From the NCBI GenBank assembly GCA_016281475.1, contig JAEEIS010000197.1, positions 1 through 27,891 of the forward strand: 27,891 nucleotides of DNA, written 5' to 3'. A program made the translations under genes and the position numbers. The DNA is from Bacteroidales bacterium (lineage in GTDB: Bacteria > Bacteroidota > Bacteroidia > Bacteroidales > P3). Below are positions 14,131-22,900 of the stretch, piece after piece. Position 1 is the stretch's first letter, and each line of letters opens with the position of its first letter. A model generated the notes under the pieces. The model did not search any database, was not told the DNA's origin, and was given only the letters and a program-made list of their open reading frames with translations.

Positions 14131-15396
14131 TTAGGAGGCGTGACCACGCCACCGCAGTCCGTACCACACATCGCGTAAGAGCATGAAGATGCGGGGTGTT
14201 ACCCATGCGCTGAGCATACAGAGCAGAAACATACCCAATCCACAGAGGAAGCTGTGGGTAATGGCAAACACGATTAACACCACGAGGGCATTGATAAGCT
14301 GCAAAATCAAGCGGATGCCGAAATTGACCGAACTGCGAAACTGGGTGTCCTTGATGAGGCGGCGCACCAAGAGATGCGTGGGCAGGAACAGCGTCACATT
14401 GCTAATCAACCAATACTTCCAAATTGGCACGATGGCTGCCAGAGTGAGCAGCACCGCCAGCATGGCGAGAAGACTCTTGCCCGCAGTCCAGCCCTTGGAG
14501 GCAAACCATAGCGGAACACCACGACGACGGCATTCCTCGGCAAAGGCGGCACCTTGGTCGTAGAGGGCCTCACGCTGTTCGTCGGGAAGAGCGGCGACAG
14601 TTTCGCTGACGTGCTTGCGCGCTGTAAATCGGTTGAATGGGTTATTGTACAGTCCCATTTCATGGAGGGTCTCCTGCGTTTTGAGGTGACAATAGGCATA
14701 CTCGTCGTCGTAGCGGTCATGGCTTACCACATCGTGCATCTGTGCCTTGAGTGAGTCGGCGAGGGCTTTGCGCATCTGATTGAGTGCGATAGGCTCGTTG
14801 GTCTTATACTCGTCCATGAACTGGCGGACGTCGATAGGCTTGCCGATACTGGCTGAGACATTGTGGTAGGGGCACTCGTAGTGGTCGTAGTCGAGACCGA
14901 CCGGGAGGATGTAAAGAGGCTTGTCGCCCAACTCGAGCTGGGTAGCTCCCGCAATGCGGAACATGCCTTTGACCAAAGGCAACAACTGGTGGCGGTCGTT
15001 GTGACGGCCTTCAGCCATGAGGCAGAGTGGCACCCCACGCTCGATGACCTGACGTGCAGTGTTGAAAATCTCCTCGTTGCGAGAAAGCGACTCGCGTCCG
15101 TCGCGGATGCGGTAGACTGGACTGATGCGCAATCCGGTGAGCAAGATTCGCGTCACAGGTTTCTGGAATATGTCGGCACGTGCTAAAAAGACGGTCTTGT
15201 GGTTCATTGCCTGAAGGACGACTAGCGCGTCCATCAAGGCATTCTGATGGCAGGGAGCTATGATGAAATGCTCACCCCAAGGGATGTTCTCTTTGCCTCG
15301 CACGGTGAAAGTGCGATAATGGCAGCGCACGCCATAAAGCACCGTGGGAAACAGAATGCTATAAAAAAAGTTAAAATCGACCAACTTGTTTTTCAT
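14131..15396 (-). CDS. PlsC-type glycerol(phosphate) acyltransferase, membrane-bound
   Basis: The 421-aa protein has an N-terminal acyltransferase domain and C-terminal membrane helices. The catalytic motif reads HQNALMD (H50 to D56), which is H-x5-D. This spacing is the one I associate with eukaryotic Gpt2/Sct1-like enzymes, not the H-x4-D of bacterial PlsC. The substrate-binding motif is MAEGRHNDRHQLLPLVKG (128-144). Hydrophobic segments follow (LLAMLAVLLTLAAIVPIW and LILQLINALVVLIVFAITH). The likely role is acylation of glycerol-3-phosphate or lysophosphatidate in phospholipid synthesis. The ATG at 15396 is only 4 nt from a perfect -7 box, so the mRNA may be leaderless. It is divergent from the DUF4294 gene. 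Confidence 0.85.
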   Translation of the reverse strand: MKNKLVDFNFFYSILFPTVLYGVRCHYRTFTVRGKENIPWGEHFIIAPCHQNALMDALVVLQAMNHKTVFLARADIFQKPVTRILLTGLRISPVYRIRDGRESLSRNEEIFNTARQVIERGVPLCLMAEGRHNDRHQLLPLVKGMFRIAGATQLELGDKPLYILPVGLDYDHYECPYHNVSASIGKPIDVRQFMDEYKTNEPIALNQMRKALADSLKAQMHDVVSHDRYDDEYAYCHLKTQETLHEMGLYNNPFNRFTARKHVSETVAALPDEQREALYDQGAAFAEECRRRGVPLWFASKGWTAGKSLLAMLAVLLTLAAIVPIWKYWLISNVTLFLPTHLLVRRLIKDTQFRSSVNFGIRLILQLINALVVLIVFAITHSFLCGLGMFLLCMLSAWVTPRIFMLLRDVWYGLRWRGHAS

Positions 15397-15400
15397 GCTG

Positions 15401-15421
15401 CAAAAATACAAAATATTTTTG
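15401..15421. promoter_or_regulatory. Back-to-back palindromic -7 boxes
   Basis: CAAAAATA (15401-15408), five bases, then TATTTTTG (15414-15421) form a perfect 8-bp inverted repeat. Each arm is a full TAnnTTTG match, facing left toward the acyltransferase and right toward the DUF4294 gene. The rightward box has TTTC exactly 19 nt upstream (15391-15394) as a one-mismatch -33 element; the leftward box has none visible. Confidence 0.6.
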
Positions 15422-15447
15422 ACATTTTTGAGTTATACGGAAAATTT

Positions 15448-16056
15448 ATGAAGACTATTATGAAAAAGGTTCTCTTCATAGTCCTGATGGCTGCAGCCTA
15501 CGCAATGCCCTTATCCACTCAAGGACAGGTCAGTGTCGAGCGCAAGGTGCGTTTTGGCATCATTGTTGATGGCGACACAATTCCATACTACCGACTCGAC
15601 GAGGTGAAGGTGATAGAATCGGGTTCGCTGCTCAGCGAAAAGGAAATTCGCAAGAATCAAAAGCTGATTCGCAACGTAAAAAAGATGCTCCCCTACGCCA
15701 AGATTGGCAAACAACGGCTGGACGAGCTCGAGAGCCGCATTGCCGGCTTGCCCAAGCGAGAACGTAAGGCTGCCATCAAGCAGGCCGAGAAGGACCTGCT
15801 AGCCGACTTCAGCGACGAGTTGAAAGCCTGCACCATTTCCCAAGGAATGGTACTACTAAAACTGATAGACCGCGAGACAGGACGCACCTCATACGTGCTG
15901 GTTGACGAACTACGAGGCAAGATTCGCGCAGGCTTTTACCAGACTTTTGCCCGACTGTTCGGCTACAACCTCAAGAGTGCCTACGACCCCAAACACAACA
16001 AGGAGGATAACCTAATAGAGCGTATCGTATTATCAATTGAACGGGGAAAGCTATGA
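15448..16056 (+). CDS. DUF4294-type exported protein
   Basis: A 202-aa Bacteroidota protein with an N-terminal signal peptide (MKKVLFIVLMAAAYAMPLST, then QGQ). The mature part begins VRFGIIVDGDTIPYYRLDEV, the hallmark of DUF4294. It continues with a basic helical region (KNVKKMLPYAKIGKQRLDELE-like) and ends YNLKSAYDPKHNKEDNLIERIV. Function is unknown; the signal peptide puts it in the periplasm or envelope. MKT at 15448 is used as the start, though the MKK four codons later (15460) is equally good for a signal peptide. Its TGA overlaps the ATG of the following NlpC/P60 gene (ATGA), so the two are translationally coupled. Confidence 0.85.
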   Translation: MKTIMKKVLFIVLMAAAYAMPLSTQGQVSVERKVRFGIIVDGDTIPYYRLDEVKVIESGSLLSEKEIRKNQKLIRNVKKMLPYAKIGKQRLDELESRIAGLPKRERKAAIKQAEKDLLADFSDELKACTISQGMVLLKLIDRETGRTSYVLVDELRGKIRAGFYQTFARLFGYNLKSAYDPKHNKEDNLIERIVLSIERGKL

Positions 16057-16655
16057 ACGGATATTGTTTTCTACGTGCCGTGCCGATGCGTCGCGAGCCC
16101 TCCGACCGCTCGGAGATGGTGAACCAACTGCTAGAAGGCGACACTTTCGAGGTGTTGGAAAGACAGGAGAAATGGTCGCATATACGTTGTGACTACGACG
16201 GCTACGAGGGTTGGATAGACAACAAGCAATACAAAGAGGGTAAACCATCCACACATACACAGATGCCCGTTTACGCCTCCCCTAGCGAGGTGGCTTTGAG
16301 GGAATATCTTGATGTACCCTACCTATGGGGCGGCCGCACGGTGATGGGCATCGACTGCTCGGGGCTGACGCAAGTCTGCTTCAAAGCGTGTGGGATAGCC
16401 CTGCTACGCGATGCCTCACAACAGGCCACACAAGGGGCCTTGATACCAAGCCTGTCGGAGGCCCGACGCGACGACCTGTGCTTCTTCTGCAACAGCGAGG
16501 GCAGGATTATCCACGTAGGTATCTACCTAGGGGATGGGAAGATTGTACACTCATCGGGACAGGTGCGGGTAGACATGCTCACCGCTGCGGGCATCGTCAA
16601 CAACGACACCCAACAACTGACCCACACGCTCCACTCCATCCGTCGGATGGTATGA
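16053..16655 (+). CDS. SH3b-NlpC/P60 peptidoglycan hydrolase
   Basis: The 200-aa protein has an N-terminal bacterial SH3-like domain (about 5-60: LRAVPMRREPSDRSEMVNQL, then KWSHIRCDYDGYEGWI) and a C-terminal NlpC/P60 cysteine peptidase domain (about 78-199). Catalytic residues are visible: C102 in GIDCSGL, H154 in HVGIYLG, and H166 in IVHSSG as the third residue. Enzymes of this build cleave D-Glu-gamma-diaminoacid bonds in peptidoglycan stem peptides. No signal peptide is visible from this start. That is odd for a wall enzyme and may mean cytoplasmic muropeptide recycling (YkfC-like). It overlaps the DUF4294 stop by 4 nt and ends 1 nt from the convergent acyl-CoA ligase stop. Confidence 0.9.
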   Translation: MNGYCFLRAVPMRREPSDRSEMVNQLLEGDTFEVLERQEKWSHIRCDYDGYEGWIDNKQYKEGKPSTHTQMPVYASPSEVALREYLDVPYLWGGRTVMGIDCSGLTQVCFKACGIALLRDASQQATQGALIPSLSEARRDDLCFFCNSEGRIIHVGIYLGDGKIVHSSGQVRVDMLTAAGIVNNDTQQLTHTLHSIRRMV

Positions 16656-16656
16656 A

Positions 16657-18429
16657 TCACTTGAACAAGTCGGCTATCACATTCTGATAGAACGAGGCGA
16701 TATTCTTACGCTTAATCTTAAGCGTGGGAGTGAGGAACTGGTTTTCTGTGGTCCAATTGTCTGTAACGAGGTGGAAACGCTTCACCTGCTCGTGGTTGCC
16801 CAACGTGGCGTTGTATTTGTCCACCACACGCTGGTAACGTTCCAAAACGACCTTGTCTGCAACCATCTCTTCGCGGCTCTTCGCCGTGACACCGTGGCGT
16901 CCACACCAGTCCTGCAACATATCGAAATCGGGCGCAATGATGGCTGCTGCAAACTTTTCGCCCTCGCCCACAACCATCATGTCGAGGATGAAAGGCGACT
17001 CTTTGAACTTCTCTTCAATCACCTCGGGGTTGACAAATTTGCCCATCGAGGTCTTGAACATATTCTTGGTGCGGCCTGTCAGGAACATATAGCCGTCGGC
17101 ATCCAGATAGCCCGTATCGCCAGTGTGGAACCAGCCCTCCTCGTCAATCACCTCGGCGGTGAGGTCGGGAGCCTTATAATACCCCTTCATCACATTGCCA
17201 CCACGGCATTGAATCTCTTTGCTGGCAGGGTCGAAGCGCACTTCGATGCCCGGTAGCACAAATCCGACAGAGCCCACTCGGCGACCTTCTTCAGCATAGC
17301 TGTTGGTGACTGCTACCAATGGCGAGCACTCAGTGAGGCCATAGCCCTCATAGAGGTCGAGTCCAACGGCAGTAAAGAAACGTGTGAGGCGCGGCTGAAT
17401 CGAGGCTCCGCCCGACACCAACATGTGGAAATTGGTACCCAACGCCTTGCGTATTTCGGCATAGACCAATTTGTCCGCAATCGAATGTTTAATGTTGTAG
17501 ATTGCAGTACGTTTCTTGTCGTTTAACTCATACTCAAACCCCAGGTCGATTGCCCAGTCGAATATCTTTTTCTTAAACCCGGTCATCTTCTCGCCTTTGC
17601 GGAAGATTTTGTCGTACATCTTCTCAATGAAACGAGGCACTGCTGCCATCATATAGGGATTAATCTCTTGCGCATTCTCAGCCACCTTGGCGATACTCTC
17701 GGCATAGTAGATTTCCATACCGAGATACTGGTACAGGTAGTTCATCATGCGCTCGTAGATATGGCAGAGAGGCATCCAACTCAAAGCGCGGGTCCAGTCC
17801 TTGCCAGGAGACTCTTTGATGCCGAGCACGTTCAAAATGATACCGCGGTGAGCCAACATGACCCCCTTGGGCGTGCCAGTCGTGCCACTGGTATAAATCA
17901 TTGTTGCCACATCGTCAGTGGTGATGCTGTCCTTGATAGCTTGAAGTTTTTCAGGCTGGGGATTGGACTTACCCAACTCAAAGAGTTCGTCCAACTGGTG
18001 AGCTCCTTCTACCTTATTGATAACATATACCGTATTCACCTCGGGCAACTGAGGCAGGATAGAAGTGATTTTCTTATACAGGGCCTCAGTTTCCACTATG
18101 ATATAGCGCACCTCGGAATGATTCAGGATATAAAGGTACTCGCTGACGCTGATAGTGGGGTATATCGGCACAAGGACACAACCTGCCATCTGTACGCCCA
18201 TGTCAATATAGTTCCATTCGGGACGACCTGTCGAAATCAAAGCCACGTTTTCGCCTCGTGCACAGCCAAGTTGCATCAAGGCATAACTGATTTGATTCGA
18301 CTTTTCAATATATTCATCAATATAGTGTTTCTTCCATTCATTGCCCTCTTTGCGAACCAGAGAGGCGCGCTCGGGGCTAAGAGCCTTTTTACGATCTAAA
18401 AGGTCAAAAAGTCTTTTCGGTTCTTCCAT
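16657..18429 (-). CDS. Long-chain acyl-CoA ligase, AMP-forming (paralogue 2)
   Basis: A 590-aa ANL-superfamily ligase. The phosphate-binding loop is YTSGTTGTPKG (179-189). Further on are YGLTECSPL (A5), GWFHTGDTGYL (A7), LTGRTKNMFKTSMGKFV (A8) and the C-terminal LTPTLKIKRK with the catalytic lysine. Motif order and length parallel the ligase at 444-2315, so these are paralogues, possibly with different chain-length preferences. The ATG at 18429 (MEEPKRLFDLL) aligns with the N-terminus of paralogue 1 (TFDLLDHL). The longer open frame to 18573 runs through the promoter and is not coding. It is transcribed from a TACTTTTG box 27 nt upstream and converges on the NlpC/P60 gene with a single base between stops. 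Confidence 0.92.
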   Translation of the reverse strand: MEEPKRLFDLLDRKKALSPERASLVRKEGNEWKKHYIDEYIEKSNQISYALMQLGCARGENVALISTGRPEWNYIDMGVQMAGCVLVPIYPTISVSEYLYILNHSEVRYIIVETEALYKKITSILPQLPEVNTVYVINKVEGAHQLDELFELGKSNPQPEKLQAIKDSITTDDVATMIYTSGTTGTPKGVMLAHRGIILNVLGIKESPGKDWTRALSWMPLCHIYERMMNYLYQYLGMEIYYAESIAKVAENAQEINPYMMAAVPRFIEKMYDKIFRKGEKMTGFKKKIFDWAIDLGFEYELNDKKRTAIYNIKHSIADKLVYAEIRKALGTNFHMLVSGGASIQPRLTRFFTAVGLDLYEGYGLTECSPLVAVTNSYAEEGRRVGSVGFVLPGIEVRFDPASKEIQCRGGNVMKGYYKAPDLTAEVIDEEGWFHTGDTGYLDADGYMFLTGRTKNMFKTSMGKFVNPEVIEEKFKESPFILDMMVVGEGEKFAAAIIAPDFDMLQDWCGRHGVTAKSREEMVADKVVLERYQRVVDKYNATLGNHEQVKRFHLVTDNWTTENQFLTPTLKIKRKNIASFYQNVIADLFK

Positions 18430-18455
18430 TATCTTAATAATTGTTAATCGGGATG

Positions 18456-18463
18456 CAAAAGTA
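18456..18463 (-). promoter_or_regulatory. -7 box for acyl-CoA ligase 2
   Basis: The minus strand reads TACTTTTG followed by CAT, a full TAnnTTTG match. The nearest TTTG (18490-18487) is at 23 nt, slightly longer than the consensus spacing. Confidence 0.55.
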
Positions 18464-18764
18464 ACAATCTCATCCATAACGGCCGACAAAAAGGTTGCTC
18501 TCGACATGTTAAAAGGGATAAAATAATCATTTTTAGGTGGCGAATAACATAAATTTAGGGACGAAAAACACATTACTAAAATTTCACAACAATAGAAAAG
18601 GGATGAATTTCAAGCCAAGAACGGCATAAAAAGCAGACACTAGTACTTTTTTCAGTCATAGTCGTCAAAAGGAGGAAACCGATACAAACTGTATTTGGAT
18701 ATATAAAATCTAGCCTTGGTACGTTAAATTTTACCATGAGTGACGATAATTGCTTTTTTTTGTG
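18464..18764. other. Intergenic region without recognisable gene
   Basis: About 300 AT-rich nt separate the divergent ligase and holA. I see no credible ORF, RNA fold or long repeat. A near-match -7 word TACTTTTT (around 18642) could be an additional rightward start, and a short GGTA/TACC dyad (about 18718-18735) lies ahead of the holA promoter. Confidence 0.5.
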
Positions 18765-18772
18765 TAAATTTG
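18765..18772 (+). promoter_or_regulatory. -7 box for holA
   Basis: TAAATTTG followed by CA is a full TAnnTTTG match, 26 nt upstream of the holA ATG. No clear -33 element is present. Confidence 0.55.
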
Positions 18773-18798
18773 CAATTTAAAATTGATACCATACAATA

Positions 18799-19806
18799 AT
18801 GGTCGTTACAGACAAGCAACTAAAAGACAGTCTCAAAGCAGGCAATTACATGCCGGTGTACCTACTCACGGGCGAGGAAAATTACTTTATTGACCTCGTC
18901 TCAGACTATATTGAGGAGAACATCGTGGACGAGAGCCTGCGCGACTTTGACCAAACAGTTCTTTATGGCCGCGACACCGACATGCGGACCGTCATTTCTT
19001 ACGCTAAGCAGTTCCCCATGATGTCGCCGGTAAAACTTGTGTTGGTTAAGGAGGCTCAGGACATTAACCTCAAGGAATGGGACCTGCTAGCCGACTATTT
19101 GGAGCATCCCCTAAGCCAGACCTTGCTGGTATTCTGCTACCGACACAAGAAACTGGACAAACGAAGCAAAGCCTACAAGGCCATCAACGCCAAAGGCTGC
19201 ATATTTGAGCATGCACGGCTTTACGACAGCCAGTTGCCCGAATGGATAGGCACTTTCGTCAACCAGCACGGCCACACCATCACACAAAAAGGATCGGTAC
19301 TTATTGCCGAGTCTATCGGCAACGACTTGAGCCGCATAGCCAATGAACTTTCCAAGGTCTTCATTTCCCTCAACCCAGGCGATGTCATCAACGAAGACAT
19401 TATCGAGCGCAACATCGGCATCAGCAAGGACTACAACGTGTTTGAGTTACAAAACGCCATAGGTCGACGCGACGTGCTACAGTGCAACCGCATCGTAAAC
19501 CACTTTGCCGCCAACCCCAAGGACAACCCCATCCAGATGGTACTGCCCTCGCTCTACGGCTACTTCATCAAGGTGATGATATACCACCAACTCACCGACA
19601 AGGGGGAAGCTGCCAGCGCGTTGAAAATCAACCCTTACTTTGTGCGCGACTACGCAACTGCTGCCAACAACTACCCCCTCGGCAAACTTGCCTCTTGCAT
19701 CGGCTATCTCAACGATGCCGACCTACGCTCAAAAGGCATTCGCAACGCTGGTACCGTCACCGACGGAGAATTACTTAAAGAACTAGTTTTTAAAATTATA
19801 CATTAA
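18799..19806 (+). CDS. holA: DNA polymerase III delta subunit
   Basis: The 335-aa protein is the clamp-loader delta subunit, which opens the beta sliding clamp. Family features are the N-terminal segment MPVYLLTGEENYFIDLVSDYI. The AAA-like fold follows, with the beta-contact region QFPMMSPVKLVLVKEAQD, and later KAYKAINAKGCIFEHARLYDSQLPEWI. The helical collar domain is C-terminal, with PKDNPIQMVLPSLYGYFIKVM. As expected for delta there is no Walker A motif. The length is typical (about 335-345 aa). A TonB-dependent receptor gene follows after 8 nt and ung after that, so the three are probably cotranscribed. Confidence 0.93.
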   Translation: MVVTDKQLKDSLKAGNYMPVYLLTGEENYFIDLVSDYIEENIVDESLRDFDQTVLYGRDTDMRTVISYAKQFPMMSPVKLVLVKEAQDINLKEWDLLADYLEHPLSQTLLVFCYRHKKLDKRSKAYKAINAKGCIFEHARLYDSQLPEWIGTFVNQHGHTITQKGSVLIAESIGNDLSRIANELSKVFISLNPGDVINEDIIERNIGISKDYNVFELQNAIGRRDVLQCNRIVNHFAANPKDNPIQMVLPSLYGYFIKVMIYHQLTDKGEAASALKINPYFVRDYATAANNYPLGKLASCIGYLNDADLRSKGIRNAGTVTDGELLKELVFKIIH

Positions 19807-19814
19807 TTACCCTG

Positions 19815-22130
19815 ATGAAAAAAATCGCATTATTCGCAGCGATACTCTTCTGCTCCATGGCACTCCATGCACAGACCGTCAAAGGCGTGCTCACCGATGA
19901 GGAAACAGGCGAGGCTATCCCCTTTGCCAACGTGGTACTTGACGGCACTCGCTTCGGTACCGCCACCGACCTCAACGGATTCTTTCTCATAAACAAAATG
20001 CCTCCGGGCGATTACACCCTACGCGTGCGTTTTGTCGGATACCAAGAATTCACCGAATCCATCACCATCGCCAAGGGACAGACCATCGTCCGCAATATCT
20101 CGCTCAAAGCCGAGTCAAAAACACTGAAGACTGTCGTTATTACCGACAACCGCATCGAGGAGCGCAAGATACAAACCCAAGTATCCGTGGAGAAAATCAC
20201 CGCCTCGCAAATCCAGCAGATGCCCTCCATCGGCGGCACCGCCGACCTCGCGCAGTACCTCCAAGTGCTGCCCGGCATCAACTCCACAGGCGACCAAGGT
20301 GGACAATTGTATATCCGAGGTGGATCTATGATACAGAATCTCTGCCTCTTGGACGGCATGATTGTCTACAACCCCTTCCACTCCATCGGACTCTACTCCA
20401 TCTTCGAGACCGACATTATCCTGAATGCCGACATCTACAGTGCCGGCTTCGGTGCCGAATACGGCGGACGACTCTCCTCGGTGATGGACATCACCACCCG
20501 CGACGGCAACAAGAAACGCCATGCTGGCAAAATTGGGTTGAACACCTTCGGAGCCTCCCTGCTTCTCGAAGGTCCCCTCAAGAAGGAAACCTCCACCAGC
20601 CACACCACCGTCACCTATCTACTCTCCGCCAAAAACTCTTTCCTCTCCAAGACCTCCGGCCTACTCTATCCCTATTTGGACGGCACCCTGCCGTTTGACT
20701 TCCTCGACCTATACGGCAAATTATCTGTCAATTCTGGCTCAGGAAGCAAAATCAACTTCTTCGGCTTTCGTTTCGACGACGATGTCACCGGCTACCAGTC
20801 CTTGGCCGACTACCATTGGCAAAACTACGGTCTTGGCACCAATTTCATGCTGGTGACTGGCTCCAGTTCCATTCTGGAAGGCCACGTCGCCTATTCCGAC
20901 TACACCATCACCCTCAACGACTCCTCCCGACAGGACAAGCACAGCCGCATCAACGGCTTCAACATGGGGCTCGACATCACCAACTTCATCGGTGCCAACC
21001 GCCTGAAATACGGCCTCTCCATCGAATACTACCACACCGACTACAATTTCTATAATTTCCACGGTCTCAATTCAAAACAGGAAGAATTCACCAACAACAT
21101 CTCTGCCTACGGCACCTACAAGATTGCCACAGGCAAATGGCTTATCGACCCCGGCCTGCGCTACATTTTCTACTCGTCGCTCAACGCCGGTAGTATCGAG
21201 CCCCGCATTGCAGCCAAATACAACGCCACCGACCGTTTCCGACTCAAGATGGCAGGCGGTCTCTACAGCCAGATTTTCCTCGACGCACGCTCTGACAACG
21301 ACATCGTCAACCTCTTCAACGGCATCCTCACCGGCACTGGCAGCCTCAACAAGCCCACCACCTTCAGGAACAGCCCCGTCGAAAACTGCATACAACACTC
21401 CCAGCATCTGGTCGTGGGCGCCGAATACGACTTCTCCAACCACCTCACCGCCAACGCCGAGGCATACCTCAAGCATTTCAACAACCTGCTCAACACCAAC
21501 CGCAACAAGATGTACGACCGCGACGATGCCTCCTACGGCCCCACGGGTGCCTACGCCAAGCCCGAATACTACCTCACCGACTTCATCATCGAGACTGGCA
21601 ACGCCTACGGCTTCGACATCAGCCTCTGCTACGACATCGACTGGCTCTACCTCTGGGCCACCTACTCCCTTGGCTGGGTGAAACGCACCGACGAGATTCA
21701 GACCTACACTCCCCACTACGACCGCCGCAACACCATCAACCTCCTCGGCACCGTCCGTTTAGGAGAAACTCACGAATGGGAAATCAGCGGCCGCTGGAGC
21801 TACGGCAGCGGATTCCCCTTCACACAGACTCAGGGCATGTATGAGAGCATCAACTTCGACGGAGGCATCGCCACCGACTACACCCTCACCAATGGCAACT
21901 ACGGCATTGCCTACGGCGAGCTATATGCTGGTCGCCTTCCCAACTACCACCGCCTCGACCTCAGTGCCAAACGCCGCTTCTCCATCGGCAAACGCTCAAT
22001 CCTAGATGTCAACCTTAGCGTCACCAACGTCTACAATCGCAACAATATCTTCTATTTCGACCGCATCACTTACACCCGCGTCGACCAGCTTCCCATCCTC
22101 TGGAGCGCAGGCATGACGTTCAGTTTCTAA
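19815..22130 (+). CDS. TonB-dependent receptor with N-terminal carboxypeptidase-regulatory-like domain
   Basis: The 771-aa outer-membrane protein has a signal peptide (MKKIALFAAILFCSMALHAQ). A carboxypeptidase-regulatory-like beta-sandwich spans about 21-107 (VKGVLTDEETGEAIPFANVV, DLNGFFLINKMPPGDY). A TonB-receptor plug spans about 115-240 (ADLAQYLQVLPGINSTGDQG, LYIRGGS, YSAGFGAEYGGRLSSVMDI). A beta-barrel follows and ends with the aromatic C-terminal signature AGMTFSF. There is no SusD partner nearby and the protein is smaller than typical SusC (about 1000 aa). It therefore belongs to the shorter, orphan TonB-dependent receptor class; its ligand is unknown. The position between holA and ung, with 8- and 12-nt gaps, ties it transcriptionally to replication and repair genes. 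Confidence 0.92.
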   Translation: MKKIALFAAILFCSMALHAQTVKGVLTDEETGEAIPFANVVLDGTRFGTATDLNGFFLINKMPPGDYTLRVRFVGYQEFTESITIAKGQTIVRNISLKAESKTLKTVVITDNRIEERKIQTQVSVEKITASQIQQMPSIGGTADLAQYLQVLPGINSTGDQGGQLYIRGGSMIQNLCLLDGMIVYNPFHSIGLYSIFETDIILNADIYSAGFGAEYGGRLSSVMDITTRDGNKKRHAGKIGLNTFGASLLLEGPLKKETSTSHTTVTYLLSAKNSFLSKTSGLLYPYLDGTLPFDFLDLYGKLSVNSGSGSKINFFGFRFDDDVTGYQSLADYHWQNYGLGTNFMLVTGSSSILEGHVAYSDYTITLNDSSRQDKHSRINGFNMGLDITNFIGANRLKYGLSIEYYHTDYNFYNFHGLNSKQEEFTNNISAYGTYKIATGKWLIDPGLRYIFYSSLNAGSIEPRIAAKYNATDRFRLKMAGGLYSQIFLDARSDNDIVNLFNGILTGTGSLNKPTTFRNSPVENCIQHSQHLVVGAEYDFSNHLTANAEAYLKHFNNLLNTNRNKMYDRDDASYGPTGAYAKPEYYLTDFIIETGNAYGFDISLCYDIDWLYLWATYSLGWVKRTDEIQTYTPHYDRRNTINLLGTVRLGETHEWEISGRWSYGSGFPFTQTQGMYESINFDGGIATDYTLTNGNYGIAYGELYAGRLPNYHRLDLSAKRRFSIGKRSILDVNLSVTNVYNRNNIFYFDRITYTRVDQLPILWSAGMTFSF

Positions 22131-22142
22131 CCCCGTATTCTC

Positions 22143-22823
22143 ATGATCAACCCCAAGATTGATGCCTCGTGGCTCGAAGTGCTCCGACCCCAGTTCGAAG
22201 CACCCTATTTCGCTCAGTTGAAAGAGTTTCTCGTTGCCGAACGCCAGCAATACGTCTGCTACCCCAAAGGGGGCGACATCTTCGCCGCCTTCGACCGCAC
22301 CCCCTTCGACAAGGTCAAAGTGGTCATCCTCGGACAAGACCCCTACCACGAGCCGGGGCAAGCACACGGGCTCTGCTTCTCCGTGCCTGCCGGCATCGCT
22401 GTACCGCCCTCATTAGTCAACATCATCAAGGAAATCAATAGCGACCTCGGCACCAACATACCCCTCACCTGTGGCAACCTCACCGGCTGGGCCGACCAAG
22501 GGGTGCTGCTGCTCAACGCCACGCTCACCGTCCGCGCCCATCAGGCCGGGTCGCACCAGCACCGTGGCTGGGAGCTCTTTACCGACGCCGCCATTCAAGC
22601 CCTCTCGCAGCAGCGCACAGGCATCGTCTTCCTGCTCTGGGGCAGCTTCGCCATCAGCAAGGCGCAGTACATCGACCGCACCCGCCACCACGTCCTCACA
22701 GCCCCACATCCGTCGCCGCTGTCGGCCTATCGCGGATTCTTTGGCTGCCGCCATTTCTCACAGTGCAACGCACTCCTGCAGCAACAGGGACTCACACCTA
22801 TCGATTGGACCAAAATACAATAA
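22143..22823 (+). CDS. ung: Uracil-DNA glycosylase, family 1
   Basis: The 226-aa base-excision repair enzyme removes uracil from DNA. Motif A is [13 protein letters not shown] with the water-activating D66. The uracil-binding segment is [27 protein letters not shown], interrupted here only by normal family variation. Motif B is [13 protein letters not shown] with H189. Length matches the family (about 220-230 aa). The ATG is 12 nt after the receptor stop. The gene converges on an MBL-fold gene across a hairpin. Confidence 0.97.
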   Translation: MINPKIDASWLEVLRPQFEAPYFAQLKEFLVAERQQYVCYPKGGDIFAAFDRTPFDKVKVVILGQDPYHEPGQAHGLCFSVPAGIAVPPSLVNIIKEINSDLGTNIPLTCGNLTGWADQGVLLLNATLTVRAHQAGSHQHRGWELFTDAAIQALSQQRTGIVFLLWGSFAISKAQYIDRTRHHVLTAPHPSPLSAYRGFFGCRHFSQCNALLQQQGLTPIDWTKIQ

Positions 22824-22828
22824 TAGAA

Positions 22829-22883
22829 GGAAGTTAAAAAGGACAATCCATTTGCGACAATGCATTTGTCCCTTTTAACTTCC
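22829..22883. terminator. Bidirectional hairpin between ung and the MBL gene
   Basis: An 18-bp inverted repeat (arms 22829-22846 and 22866-22883, one mismatch, 19-nt loop) starts with GGAAGTTAAAAAGGACAA. It fills the gap between convergent stops at 22823 and 22901. A further half-copy AACTTCC follows at about 22890. Position and symmetry suggest a two-way terminator. Confidence 0.65.
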
Positions 22884-22900
22884 CAATTTAACTTCCTCTT

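Noticed and set aside
18430..18573. N-terminal extension of acyl-CoA ligase 2 (48 extra residues)
   Set aside because: It would read through the TACTTTTG promoter. The shorter start aligns with the paralogue and the family.
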